Of a DNA stretch of 64,000 bases, positions 22,580 to 31,878 are shown piece by piece. The stretch is taken from positions 21,372,501 to 21,436,500 of the forward strand of contig NC_083689.1 of the NCBI RefSeq assembly GCF_033118175.1. Direction: 5' to 3'. Position 1 is the first letter of the stretch, and each line of letters opens with the position of its first letter. This DNA is from Dama dama (Eukaryota > Chordata > Mammalia > Artiodactyla > Cervidae). The notes beneath the pieces were generated by a model, which was given only the letters and a program-made list of their open reading frames with translations, had not been told where the DNA came from and ran no database searches. The position numbers and the translations under genes are program-made.

Positions 22580-22992
22580 GTGGTCGCTCTCGGGCAGAAC
22601 TCCCGGAGGCGGGTGAGTGAGGAGACAAAGGGAGTCTGCGAGGTATGAGGGGTGGGGAGGGGTTTTATAGCCAGGGCCGTTGTCCAAGCCAGGTCTTTTC
22701 ATATAAGGAAGAAAGCGCGAGCTACAGGGGCCGTCAGTGTCCTAGGGCTCCGGGTCGGTACCTGATTGGACTAGGCTGCAGGGGGTCGGTCCCCGTAAGT
22801 TTAGCCAGCCTCCGGGATTTGCCTTGCGGCACTTTCCCGGGGCATGCCCCGACCTTTCAGATCAGACATCCTCACTATGAGGATTAGGAGAATATGTTGC
22901 CTCACCAATTAAGGGACAACGCCCCTTGTCAGCTCGGAAGCAGTTATGGAATGAGAACAACGCCCCTTTTCCCTAGGCAACATAATTCTCCT
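22580..22992 (+). other. GC-rich segment between env stop and polypurine tract
   Basis: About 410 bp, richer in G, C and CpG than the rest of the element, with a TTTTATAGCC motif (22660), a 'catataagg' motif (22699) and an inverted CCAAT (22763, gattgg). It has no recognisable coding content. Gammaretroviral env normally runs nearly to the polypurine tract, so this is extra sequence, either viral 3' leader-like DNA or captured host DNA. Confidence 0.5.
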
Positions 22993-23009
22993 AAAAGAAA
23001 AGGGGGGAA
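22993..23009 (+). promoter_or_regulatory. Polypurine tract
   Basis: AAAAGAAAAGGGGGGAA is followed directly by TG at 23010, the expected first bases of U3. Confidence 0.85.
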
Positions 23010-23606
23010 TGAGAGGGTAACAGGCAGGAAGGCCAGGGGTTTCCAAACAGAGGAAAGAGGCTGCAAGTGCCAGACATTTTTATCTCTCTTAAGCGGCAGG
23101 AGGAAACAAACCAGCGATATTTTTTTTCTTCTCTATACAAATTTAAAAGGAGGTTTCTCTTAAAATGTTGTGTTGCCTTGACACCAGGTTTCACCTGAAG
23201 CTAACTATTCTCAAACCTTGAGTTAACGAATACATTTCTTTTTCTTATGGAAATGTTTGTCTTAAGCTTTGTTAATGTGCTATGCATTTACCCCAGACTC
23301 TAAGTTCGGCCAAATGGCCTAACCTACTTACTCAGATATTGTTCCCCTAATCTATGTAAACAAAACTATTTGTTGGTAATCTGCCCTTCTACAAGATTCA
23401 AGTCAATCGTTTTATGGCCAGGGATGAATTATCTGGTGCCATTCTAAATTCTAAGAGATTCCTTTCTTTTCATTAACAGACTGTGAGTGACTATATAACT
23501 TACAGTTAAAGACTAGGAGGGGGGTATTCTTTCTCCCCTCTTCTGATGCCCATGTCAGAAGCTTTCTCTAGCTCCTTTATACTTTAATAAAACTTTATTA
23601 CACACA
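23010..23606 (+). repeat. U3-R of retroviral LTR (3' copy)
   Basis: U3 runs from 23010 to about 23519. TATATAA at 23492-23498 lies about 25 bases before the R start. R carries AATAAA at 23586-23591. The distance from TATA to the start of the 5' R copy agrees with 20877 being a cap site. Confidence 0.82.
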
Positions 23607-23620
23607 CACACACACAAAAT

Positions 23621-23634
23621 AAAAGGTTAATCTC
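23621..23634 (+). repeat. Right target-site duplication of env retrocopy
   Basis: AAAAGGTTAATCTC, a perfect match to 20863-20876. Confidence 0.95.
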
Positions 23635-24421
23635 CATTTACAGTTATTATGAAATATCAGTTATATTTCCTATATTGTACAATACATCCTTACACCTATC
23701 TGACACCCACAGTTTGTACCTCCCACTCCTCCACACCTATATTCCACTCCCCCCACCACTGCTTAACAGAAGTTTGTTCTCTATATCTCTAAGTCTGCTT
23801 CTTTTTGTTGTATTCACTAGCTTGTTGTATTTTAAGACTCCACGTATAAGTGATAATATACAGTATTTGTCTTTCTCAGTCTGACTTATTGCACTTAGCT
23901 TAACAAATCTCAAAAGGTTGAAATTATAGAGTATTTTTTCAATCACAATAGAATAAAACTAGAAATCAATAAGAGACAGAAAACTGGAAATTTCACAAAT
24001 ATGTGGAAATGAAGCAACACAATCTTAAACAACCAATATGTCAAAGAAGAAATATAATGAAAATGAAAACAAAGCATACCAAACTTACAGGATACAGCAA
24101 AACAAGTCCTAAGAGAAAAAATTTATAGCTATAAATGCACCCATTGAAAAAAAAACTCAAATCAATAACCTCATTGCACACCTTAAAGAACTAGAAAAGT
24201 AAAGACAGAGCTACAGAAAAAGGAAAATAATACAGGTTAGAGCAGAGATAAAATAGAGAACAGAAAAACAACAGAGAAAATCAATAAACCCAAAAGTAAT
24301 TCTTTTAAAATACCAGCAAAATTGACAAATATTTAGCTAGATTCACTGAAAGGAGAGAGGGAGGAGGGGAAGAGGAGGGGAGGGGACTCAAATTACCAAA
24401 ATTAGAAATAATCTGGGGACA

Positions 24422-24528
24422 TCCCAGTATTCTTGCCTGGAAAATTCCAGGGACAGTGGAGCTTCACGGGCTACAGTCCATGAGGTCACAAAGAGTCGGA
24501 CACAACTGAGCAATACACAAATACACAC
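24422..24528 (+). mobile_element. Bov-tA SINE, 3' half
   Basis: Bov-A body 'ccagtattcttgcctggaaaattcc' to 'cggacacaactgagcaa', followed by an (AC)n tail. A purine-rich low-complexity run (GGAGA/GGGGA) lies at 24349-24386. Confidence 0.88.
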
Positions 24529-24592
24529 ACACACGTTATTGATTTTGCAGAAATAAAAAGGATTTTAAGACAATACTATGGATAGTTCTGGG

Positions 24593-24815
24593 CTTCCCAG
24601 GTGGTGCTAGTGGTAACGAACCCCTTTGCCAACACAGGAGACGTAGGAGACATGGGTTTGACCCCTGGGTCAGGAAGATCCCCTGGAGGAGGGCATGGCA
24701 ACCTGCTCCAGTATTCTTGCCTTAAGGATCCCATGAACAGGGGAACCTGGTGGGCTATAGTCCATAGGGAGGGTCACAAAGAGTTGGACATGACTGAGGT
24801 ATCTTAGCACTCACA
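24593..24815 (+). mobile_element. Bov-tA SINE, full length
   Basis: Complete tRNA-like head to 3' end, flanked by ATG(G/A)ATAG(T/C)TCT repeats at about 24578 and 24817. Confidence 0.92.
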
Positions 24816-25095
24816 CATGAATAGCTCTAGGCCAACAAACTTAATAACCTAGATGAAATGGACCAATGCTTAGAAATACACAATCTACCAAAACCGACTC
24901 AAGAGGAAATAGAAAATCTGAATAGACCTATAATACGGAAGGAGATTTAATCACTAATCAAAAATCTCCCAACAAAGAAAAGCCCAGATTGGATGATTTC
25001 AGTGGTGAATTTTATCAAACATTTAATGAAAAATTAACACCAATCTCTCCCAAACTTTTCCCAAAAAAATATTGAAAAGGAGGGAACACTTTCAA

Positions 25096-25240
25096 ACTCA
25101 TTCCGAGGGAGTCCAGGTTTGGTTCCTAGTTAGGGAACAAGATCCCACTTGTGGCAACTAAAGATCCCGCATGCCACAGCAAATGATGGGAGATCCTGAA
25201 TACTACACCTAAGCCTGGTGCAGCCAAATGAACAAAAATA
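25096..25240 (+). mobile_element. CHR-type SINE, 5'-truncated
   Basis: Contains 'ggtttggttcctagttagggaac' and ends 'gcagccaaatgaac', followed by an A/T-rich tail. Confidence 0.75.
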
Positions 25241-25343
25241 AAATAATTATTTATTTTAGCATATTGAAAGGTGCTTCCTGGGTGGCTCAGTGGTAAAGAA
25301 TTTGTTGCAGGAAGGGGGACCCCTTCCAGGGCCCAAAACTGGG

Positions 25344-25771
25344 TGAAGGAGTCTTTTGGGCCTAGAAAAGAGAACAACAGTCTCAAAGGCCCCTTGCTGA
25401 ATCATCTAACTTCGGAGAAAACAAAGCATAACTTTAGTTCCATCCTGATGCTCCAGGCCAGCTGCATCTATCTGGAACTTATCACCCCCTGTCCAAAAAC
25501 CTACCACCCCCTACACCCGCCCAAAAGACTTATCACCCCCTGCCCAACTACAAGTGTCATCTCAACAAAAGAATACTCAAAATATCCCGCCTGATTGACG
25601 TTTCCCTTATCGCTTCCACAAACCTCCCTATAAGTATGAAGCCTCCCTGATCCCTTTTGGCGCTCAGCCTGGTCATTAGGCCGACTGTCGCCCCTCCTTG
25701 CCTGAATAAAGGTAACCTACTTCTGCTGAGGTCGTCTTTCCTTTTCTGCCTCGCCGGCACTGTACCTTACA
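25344..25771 (+). repeat. 5' LTR of tRNA-Phe-type provirus
   Basis: 428 bp, TG..CA. Identical in length to the 3' LTR and different at 8 positions by eye. CTATAAGTA at about 25629 is the likely TATA element and AATAAA is at 25705-25710. Flanked by CTGGG (25339-25343), matching 33905-33909. Confidence 0.95.
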
Positions 25772-25775
25772 TTTT

Positions 25776-25793
25776 TGGTGCCGAAACCCGGGA
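25776..25793 (+). promoter_or_regulatory. Primer-binding site, tRNA-Phe type
   Basis: TGGTGCCGAAACCCGGGA is the exact complement of the 3' end of tRNA-Phe with CCA, four bases after the LTR. Confidence 0.92.
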
Positions 25794-26310
25794 GGGGGCG
25801 AGGCACTCGTCTCACTCTCTCTCACTCTCCCTCCCTCTCACTGTTTTCCCCTTTTCCCCGGAGTCTGGGAGCGCAAACATCCTCCGAGCTCACTTCTCTG
25901 CCAGGGCTCTTAAGTTCCCCTGGGGACGCCTAGTGCCTTCGTGAGCGGTGCAAGTCTTGTGCTAAGGCTTTATTGATGATTTGCGTACCCCCAGGCCTCG
26001 GCTTTACCCCCTTTTCTCTCTCTCTCTGACGACCTCCAGAATAGGGACCTCTTGCCATTCGACCACTCCACATGCAACACTCCACTCCAGCCGGCCCCTA
26101 GATTAAGGTAAGATCCGATCCGGATGGAGTTCTAGAGGCGCTCTAGAATTCAGTCCTCTCCGGGTCCCAGGGACCCCCGGCCCAGGGCCACTCTGTGGGC
26201 GACGGTGGGGGACGCTCCACCTCGACACAGAGCTCTCTTCTCATAACTCCTATTGCGACTGCGGGTGACGACTCGAGTTCCCAATAGGAGCCTCTGCTTG
26301 CCTTTCAATT
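25794..26310 (+). other. Proviral 5' leader
   Basis: Pyrimidine-rich untranslated leader between the primer site and the gag AUG. It contains a splice-donor-like AAG|GTAAGA at 26105-26113, which would fit env splicing. Confidence 0.55.
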
Positions 26311-27943
26311 ATGGGGTCTGGCCACTCTGTCTCAAAAGATTCCCCTCTGGCCTGTGTTCTCAAAAATCTCAAACCACTCTCACTCACTGAACTCAAAGCT
26401 ACCCGCTTAAAGCAAATCTGTACACAGATTTGGCCTCAATATCAATTAGACAATCAAGACCGCTGGCCTGAGGTCGGCACATTTGACTTTAACATTCTCC
26501 AAAATCTCACTGACTTCCTTAAACGGAATGGCAAGTGATCAGAGATCCCCTATGCCCAAGCCTTTTGGGCCCTTCGGAGCAGGCCCTCCCTATGCCAGGC
26601 CTGCTCCACCCACGAAGTCCTTCTATGCACCTTGCCTCCCAAACAAAAGGGCTCTTCTTCCTCAACTAACCGCAGACCGCAACCTTCTGCACCCCGAGTT
26701 CGACCCCGCAGACGAGCCCCCTCCCTACCTGCCACCCCGCTGCCCCTCTCCTTCCCCTTCATCCAACTCACCTACTGGCACCGAAACCTCTCCTGACTCC
26801 CCCTCAGCCCCGCTACCCCATCTCCCTGACTCCCCCTGCCCCCTTCCTTCCCCCACTGCCACACGGTCATGTACCCAGCACATGTTTCCCCTGAGAGAGG
26901 TCACAGGACCAGAGGGCCCCACCCGAGTCCATGTGCCATTTTCATTGTCAGATATGAGCCAGATAGAAGAAAAGTTAGGATCATTTTCTGAAAATCCTAC
27001 CAGATACAAAAAAGAATTCCTGAGACTCTCCCAGGCCTATAACCTCACATGGAGTGAGGTATATTATATCCTAAATGCCACTCTCACCCCAGATGAAAAA
27101 GACCATATCTGGCAAGTGGCAAAAGCCCATGCTGATCATTTACATAACCAAGACCGGGACAGCCCAGTTGCTGATGAGGTGGTGCCTCAGTTAGATCACC
27201 ACTGGACTTACCAGCCTGGTGACCCAGGTATCAGGAGACTCAATCATATGATCACCTGCATTCTAGAAGGAATGCAGAAAAATACTCATATCCATGTCAA
27301 TTATGATAGAGTCAGGGAAGTCACCCAAGGGGCAGACGAAAATCCAGCCTTATTCTTGGCACGCCTCACAGAGGCAGCCCAAAAGTATACCAACCTAGAT
27401 ATCACTACCCCTGCTGGGTTACTGTACCTTCATGTTCAGTTCATCAGCCAATCTGCCCCTGACATCAGACGCAAGCTTCGACAACTAGAAAAGGGCCCTG
27501 AGACCCCCCAGAGAGACCTTCTAGAAGTAGCCTTCAAGGTGTTCAATAATAGAGAAGAGGAGGCTAAGAGAGAAAAAGAACGTGAGAGAAAAGCTAAATA
27601 TGCTCTTTTGGCAGCAGCAATTAAAGAAAGAGATCAGCCTGGCCCAAGTCATCCCAGAACGGGTCTTAAGACTCCCCCCGGACCCTGCTTCCGATGCAAC
27701 CAGTCAGGACACTGGGCAAAGGCATGCCCAAACCCGCGGCCCCCCACAAAAGCATGCCCAACCTGTGGCCAATGGGGACACTGGAAGATGGACTGTCCCC
27801 AGGGATGCCCTGGCACCCCTGGGGAGGTCCCCACCTCCCAGACCTGGAGAGTGGAATGTCCACAGGGACGCCCTGGCACATCTGAGGAGATCCCCACTTC
27901 TCCCCGGAACCCCAACCCAACTCTACAAGAATTGTTCCAATGA
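26311..27943 (+). pseudogene. gag: gag (MA-p12-CA-NC), broken
   Basis: MA opens with a myristoylation-type MGSGHS at 26311 and is stopped by TGA at 26536; the same frame continues MA-like residues beyond it. The proline-rich segment and CA continue in the next frame to 27941. CA has the FSLSDMSQIEEKLG start (about 26940) and a major homology region (QGADENPALFLARL) near 27330-27370. NC carries two CX2CX4HX4C zinc knuckles (27686-27727 and 27755-27796) that would package genomic RNA. The C-terminus contains a 63-bp tandem duplication (27794-27919). One nonsense and one frameshift disable it. Confidence 0.9.
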
Positions 27944-28260
27944 TGGGGCCCGGGTTCCAGCCCCCCGGCCCGTGTCCTGAACACGAGCTCGGAACTTAGG
28001 GTAGACGGGGTAGTGGCCGGAAAAAAGACCTCTTTATAATAGACACTGGAGCCACTTTCTCTCTCTTAACTTCCTACTCTGGCCCAACTCAAGACTCAAA
28101 AATCACAATCAAGGGAGTCTCTGGAGTTCCCCTAAGGCCAAAAATCAGCCCTCCATTACTCTGTCAATTTGGAAAATCAACCCTTATACACCCATTCCTT
28201 ATAATGCCTCAGTGCCCAATGGCACTTCTAGGGAGAGATTTGTTGTCCAAATTGGGGGTC
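27944..28260 (+). pseudogene. pro: pro (aspartic protease), broken
   Basis: The active-site triad DTG is at 28042-28050, preceded by LFII and followed by ATFS. The second conserved block (LLGRDLL) is at about 28228-28248. The frame is continuous with pol from 28000 onward but has a TAG at 27997 just upstream, and it differs from the gag frame. It would cleave Gag-Pol polyproteins during maturation. Confidence 0.85.
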
Positions 28261-30090
28261 TTTATTACCATACCCCCCCTCGATACAGTCTCTATATTCT
28301 GCATGCAAATGGCACCTGGACAGTCCCTATCCCTCACCCCTGACCTTCCCTTAGATCTACCTGCCTTAGACCCCCAAGTCTGGGACACTGATCACCCATC
28401 AATAGCCAAACATCATCCCCCAGTCCACATTACCCTAAAAGACCCCTCGACTATAATCACCCAACAACAGTATTCTCTCACCCCAGAGGCCCACAAGGGA
28501 CTTAAGCCTATCATAGACCGTCTTCTTCAAGCCTCTATCCTAATTCCTACCCATTCACCACACAACACCCCTATTCTGGCAGTAAGAAAGGGACCAAACT
28601 CTTGGAGACTGGTCCAGGACCTGAGAAAAATCAATGAGGCTATTATGCCGGCATTCCCAGTAGTCCCTAACCCTTACACCCTTCTGTCTACCATACCCCC
28701 GACTGCAACCCACTTCACAGTATTAGATCTCAAAGACGCTTTTTTCACCATCCCCCTCCACCCCCTCTCCCAACCTCTTTTTGCCTTCACCTGGCAAGAC
28801 CCCGAGACTCACGTTTCCCAACAGCTAACATGGACAGTTCTCCCCCAGGGGTTTAGAGACAGTCCCCACTTTTTTGGACAGGCTTTACAAAAGGACTTAC
28901 AGACTCTCAACCTAGCCCCGAGTCATCTCCTCCAATACGTAGATGACCTCCTCCTTTGTAGCTCAACCCGAAAACTCTGCCTCCAACATACTGCCAAACT
29001 CCTTGGGGCCCTGGGATCCTGGGGTTATCGGGTATCCCAATCTAAGGCCCAAATAGTCCAGACAAAAGTCACCTACCTGGAACTTTCCATATCCCATCAA
29101 CAAAGAACTATTCCCCCAGATAAAATCCAGGCCTTAATTAACTGTCCACTTCCAAAAACAAAAAGGGAACTCCTGTCTATCCTCGGCCTCCTAAATTTTT
29201 TCCGTATCTGGATCCCCAACTTCTCCCTCATTGCAAAGCCGCTCTATGAGGCAACTAAAGGATGTCTGGATGAGCCCCTCTTTAATCATTCCTCGCTGGC
29301 CAATCCTCTTCGCCAACTCACCCAGAGCCTCCTCTGAGTGCCAACTCTCCACCTGCCAGATCACACCAGAACATTCTTTCTCTTTGCACATTCCAACCAA
29401 GGACAGGCCCTGGGGCTTCTATGTCAGCGGGCTGGAGACACCTGGGCTCCCATAGCCTATCTATCAAAACAGCTGGACATGGTGACCAAGGGGTGGCCTC
29501 CCTGCATACAGGCCATGGCTGCTATCGCAGCCCTCGTACCCGAAGCAAATAAACTCTCTAGACATGCCCCTTTAACAGTCTGTTCTCCACACACCTTCCG
29601 AGACTTGCTGTCACATCGGGCTTTCCTCTCCCTTCCCCCTTCCAGGGTACAGGTCCTACATGCCTTTCTCCTTGACCCTCAGCTCTCATTCTCCCCCTGC
29701 TCTCCCCTTAACCCCGCCAGCTTATTACCCATGTCCTCTACAACAGACTCCCTCTTACATAGCTGCAGCCTAACAGTAGATCTTACCCGAAACCCCTTCC
29801 AACATGTAACAGATCAGCCCATCCTAGACCCAGACACCCCACACTGGTTCATTGATGGCAGGTCTCAGAAATTCCCACCGTTTGTGGCAGGATATGCCAT
29901 CATCCAGGGGGACCTTCGTCACAATCATAAAACCCAGACAATTGAAGCTTCACCGCTGCCACCTCACACCACCTCCCAACAGGCAGAACTGATAGCTCTC
30001 CCCAGAGCTTTAACTCTGGCTAAAAATCTAAGGGTTAACATCCACACAGACTCCAATATGCCTATAACTTACTTCACTCAAACATCCTAA
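28261..30090 (+). pseudogene. pol: pol: reverse transcriptase and RNase H, broken
   Basis: RT motifs: LVQDLR (28610-28628), LDLKDAFFTIPL (28725-28760), LPQGFRDSPHFF (28841-28876) and the catalytic YVDD (28936-28947). A TGA at 29335 interrupts the connection domain, and the same frame resumes to 30088. RNase H acidic residues lie in FIDGRS (Asp at 29854), QAELIAL (Glu near 29985) and HTDSN (Asp near 30049). The frame is then lost before integrase, implying an indel between about 30060 and 30300. Confidence 0.9.
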
Positions 30091-31433
30091 TATGGAGAGA
30101 AAGAAGTTTCCTAACCCAAAAGGGATCCCCTATTATTAATTCAGACCTGATTCACAAACTTCTAGAGGCAGCACTCTTACCAAACAAAGCCGCTGTCCTC
30201 CACTGTAGGGGACATCAAAAGGGAAGTCTCATATCAGCCTACAACAATGCTGCAGACCGGAAGGCAAAGGAGATAGCCCTGTCCCATCCTTCCCTCCAGT
30301 CCCCTGTCATCTTATCTTTGACTCCACCCAACCCTCCCACCACCAGAGAAATCCTCTCTTATCTACACTCACTTTTTCATCCCTCATCCAAGACACTCCA
30401 GCAGTTCCTCCGTAACCACTTCCCCATGTCCACTGCTGACCAACAATATTTAGATAACCTTACCCGTGCCTGTCAAACATGTCAACGTACTAACCCCAAT
30501 TCCAACCTTAAACCGACATCCTTTCCAACCCGTCAAATGCGAGGCAGCCTCCCAGCACAAGATTGGCAGATAGACTTTACTCATATGCCCCGGGTCCGGA
30601 GAGTCAGATACCTACTAGTCCTTGTAGACACATTTTCGGGATGGGTAGAAGCATTTCCCACTACAAACAAAAGAGCCCACACAGTGGCCCAAATCCTCCT
30701 CACAGAAATTATCCCCAGGTTTGGGCTGCCTTCATCCCTACAGTCTGATAATGGCCCAGAATTTACATCCAAGGTCACCCAACAACTTGTCCAATTCTTA
30801 CAGATACCCTGGAAATTTCACATTCCATACCGTCCCCAGTCCTCAGGAAAGGTAGAAAGGATGAATAGAATAATCAAAGAGACCCTTACCAAATTAACCC
30901 TCGAGGTACATCTGGATTAGACTAAACTTTTGCCGATTGTTCTCCTCAGAATACGGGCTTTGCCCAGAAAGCCCCTGGGGCTGAGCCCCTTTGAGGTGAT
31001 GTGTGGAAGGCCCGTGCTCCCTCCTGGACTCCCCCCTGAACCTCCTCCCATACCAAGCTTCCTACACTCCCCTCTGCTGGCGCAACTCCGCAATGCCCTC
31101 TGGAGATACGTCAACCACAATCTGCCTGCCCCTGACCCCCAAGCCTCCCTGCCCCCTTTACAAATTGGGGACATGGTCTATCTGTCTGATAATCCCCAGG
31201 ATGACCTAACGCCAAAGTGGCAGGGACCATTCAAAGTCATCCTCCTTACCCCAACTGCAGCTAAACTCGAAAAGGTCACCTCCTGGGTACACCTCTCCCG
31301 TCTAAAACGGGTCACCTCTAATCCTGCGCTGCCCTCCTTAAATGACACCTATCAGGTCTCCCTCACAGGACCCACCTCCTTAAAATTCACCCGGCGACAA
31401 CCCCTGTCAACCATCGGAGAGGACACTGAATGA
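30091..31433 (+). pseudogene. pol: pol: integrase, broken by one stop
   Basis: A zinc-binding HHCC-like N-terminus (H..H near 30370-30385, CQTCQ near 30469) precedes a D,D35E core: Asp at 30573, Asp at 30747, Glu at 30855. TAG at 30918 interrupts, and the same frame continues with the C-terminal GPY/F-type domain (WQGPFKVILL near 31218) to the stop at 31431. It would join viral DNA to host DNA. Confidence 0.9.
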
Positions 31434-31693
31434 CCTGGACTCTCTTCAACCTACAACTGTTCCTGACCCAACTACTACAAGACCTCTGGATCAGCGCCCC
31501 AACAGAAACCTCCTTCAAAGACCTGACTACACTGGTGTCTCAACTGTGGCTCCAGGGAACCTTCTACAACCTGACTCCAGACGAAACTGATTTCTTTACT
31601 CTCGTTCTCTACATCATTCTACATCCTAATGAGCACTGTTCCTCCTCAGATTCAAACAACCACCAACTTGGGGCCTTCTGCCCCTCGCCCTGA
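31430..31693 (+). CDS. Small frame A between pol and env, function unknown
   Basis: An AUG-initiated 87-codon frame overlaps the pol stop by ATGA (31430-31433). The product is leucine-, threonine- and glutamine-rich, with a hydrophobic stretch around residues 53-64 (FFTLVLYIILHP) and one N-glycosylation-like NLT at 47-49. It is undamaged, although gag, pol and env on both sides carry stops. I do not recognise a family. It could be the N-terminal part of an ancestral env or pre-env region, or an accessory gene of the virus. Confidence 0.45.
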   Translation: MTWTLFNLQLFLTQLLQDLWISAPTETSFKDLTTLVSQLWLQGTFYNLTPDETDFFTLVLYIILHPNEHCSSSDSNNHQLGAFCPSP

Positions 31694-31868
31694 CTGGCCT
31701 CTCCCTGTCTCTCTAACCATAACTGCACTCCTAATCTTAATCCTTGCTATAGGCCTAGTAACTGTCTCCCCGCAGGACTGGCCGCCTATCCTTCGTCTTT
31801 CCGTGGGCATCGCCTATGTTGCTGGCTGTATTCTGCTCCTAGGGCGCTATTTCCTCTGCACTACCTAA
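31629..31868 (+). CDS. Small frame B between pol and env, two-helix membrane protein
   Basis: An AUG-initiated 79-codon frame overlaps frame A by 65 bases in a different frame and ends 10 bases before the env AUG. Residues about 27-46 (VSLTITALLILILAIGLVTV) and 56-75 (LRLSVGIAYVAGCILLLGRY) form two predicted transmembrane helices with a short PQDWPP loop. It is intact and placed like an accessory or pre-env gene. No homologue is known to me. It may also be a remnant of env sequence shifted out of frame. Confidence 0.5.
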   Translation: MSTVPPQIQTTTNLGPSAPRPDWPLPVSLTITALLILILAIGLVTVSPQDWPPILRLSVGIAYVAGCILLLGRYFLCTT

Positions 31869-31878
31869 CTAACAGCCC

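Larger units (their letters stand above)
20877..23620 (+). mobile_element. Retroposed spliced retroviral env mRNA (R-U5-PBS-env-U3-R)
   Basis: The segment starts exactly at the retroviral R region and not at U3. It runs through U5 (ending CA at 21061), a tRNA-Pro-type primer site, a few leader bases and env, then a polypurine tract, U3 with a TATA box, and a second R ending just past AATAAA. gag and pol are wholly missing, as expected for the spliced env transcript. The 14-bp perfect duplication at an L1-type cut site, and the absence of 5' U3 and 3' U5, exclude normal proviral integration. The terminal poly(A) has become an (AC)n/A-rich tract (23600-23620). The parent belongs to class I (gamma-type). 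Confidence 0.9.
20839..23895 (-). mobile_element. L1 3' UTR fragment, antisense, host of the env retrocopy
   Basis: Pieces 20839-20876 and 23621-23895 read together as an antisense artiodactyl L1 3' end ('aggttaatctccatttacagttattatgaaatatcag', 'ttgtacaatacatccttacacc'). The old plus-strand L1 stops at about 20838 and resumes at 23896. The env mRNA copy landed near the poly(T) side. Confidence 0.65.

Noticed and set aside
26550..27009. Minus-strand open frames opposite gag (also 27649-27984 and 30917-31174)
   Set aside because: They are shadows of C-rich proviral coding sequence with no motifs of their own.
27900..28050. Programmed -1 frameshifting between gag and pro
   Set aside because: There is no convincing slippery heptamer and stem at the junction, and an in-frame TAG precedes the protease. 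Gamma-type viruses usually read through a stop in the same frame, so a decay indel is simpler.
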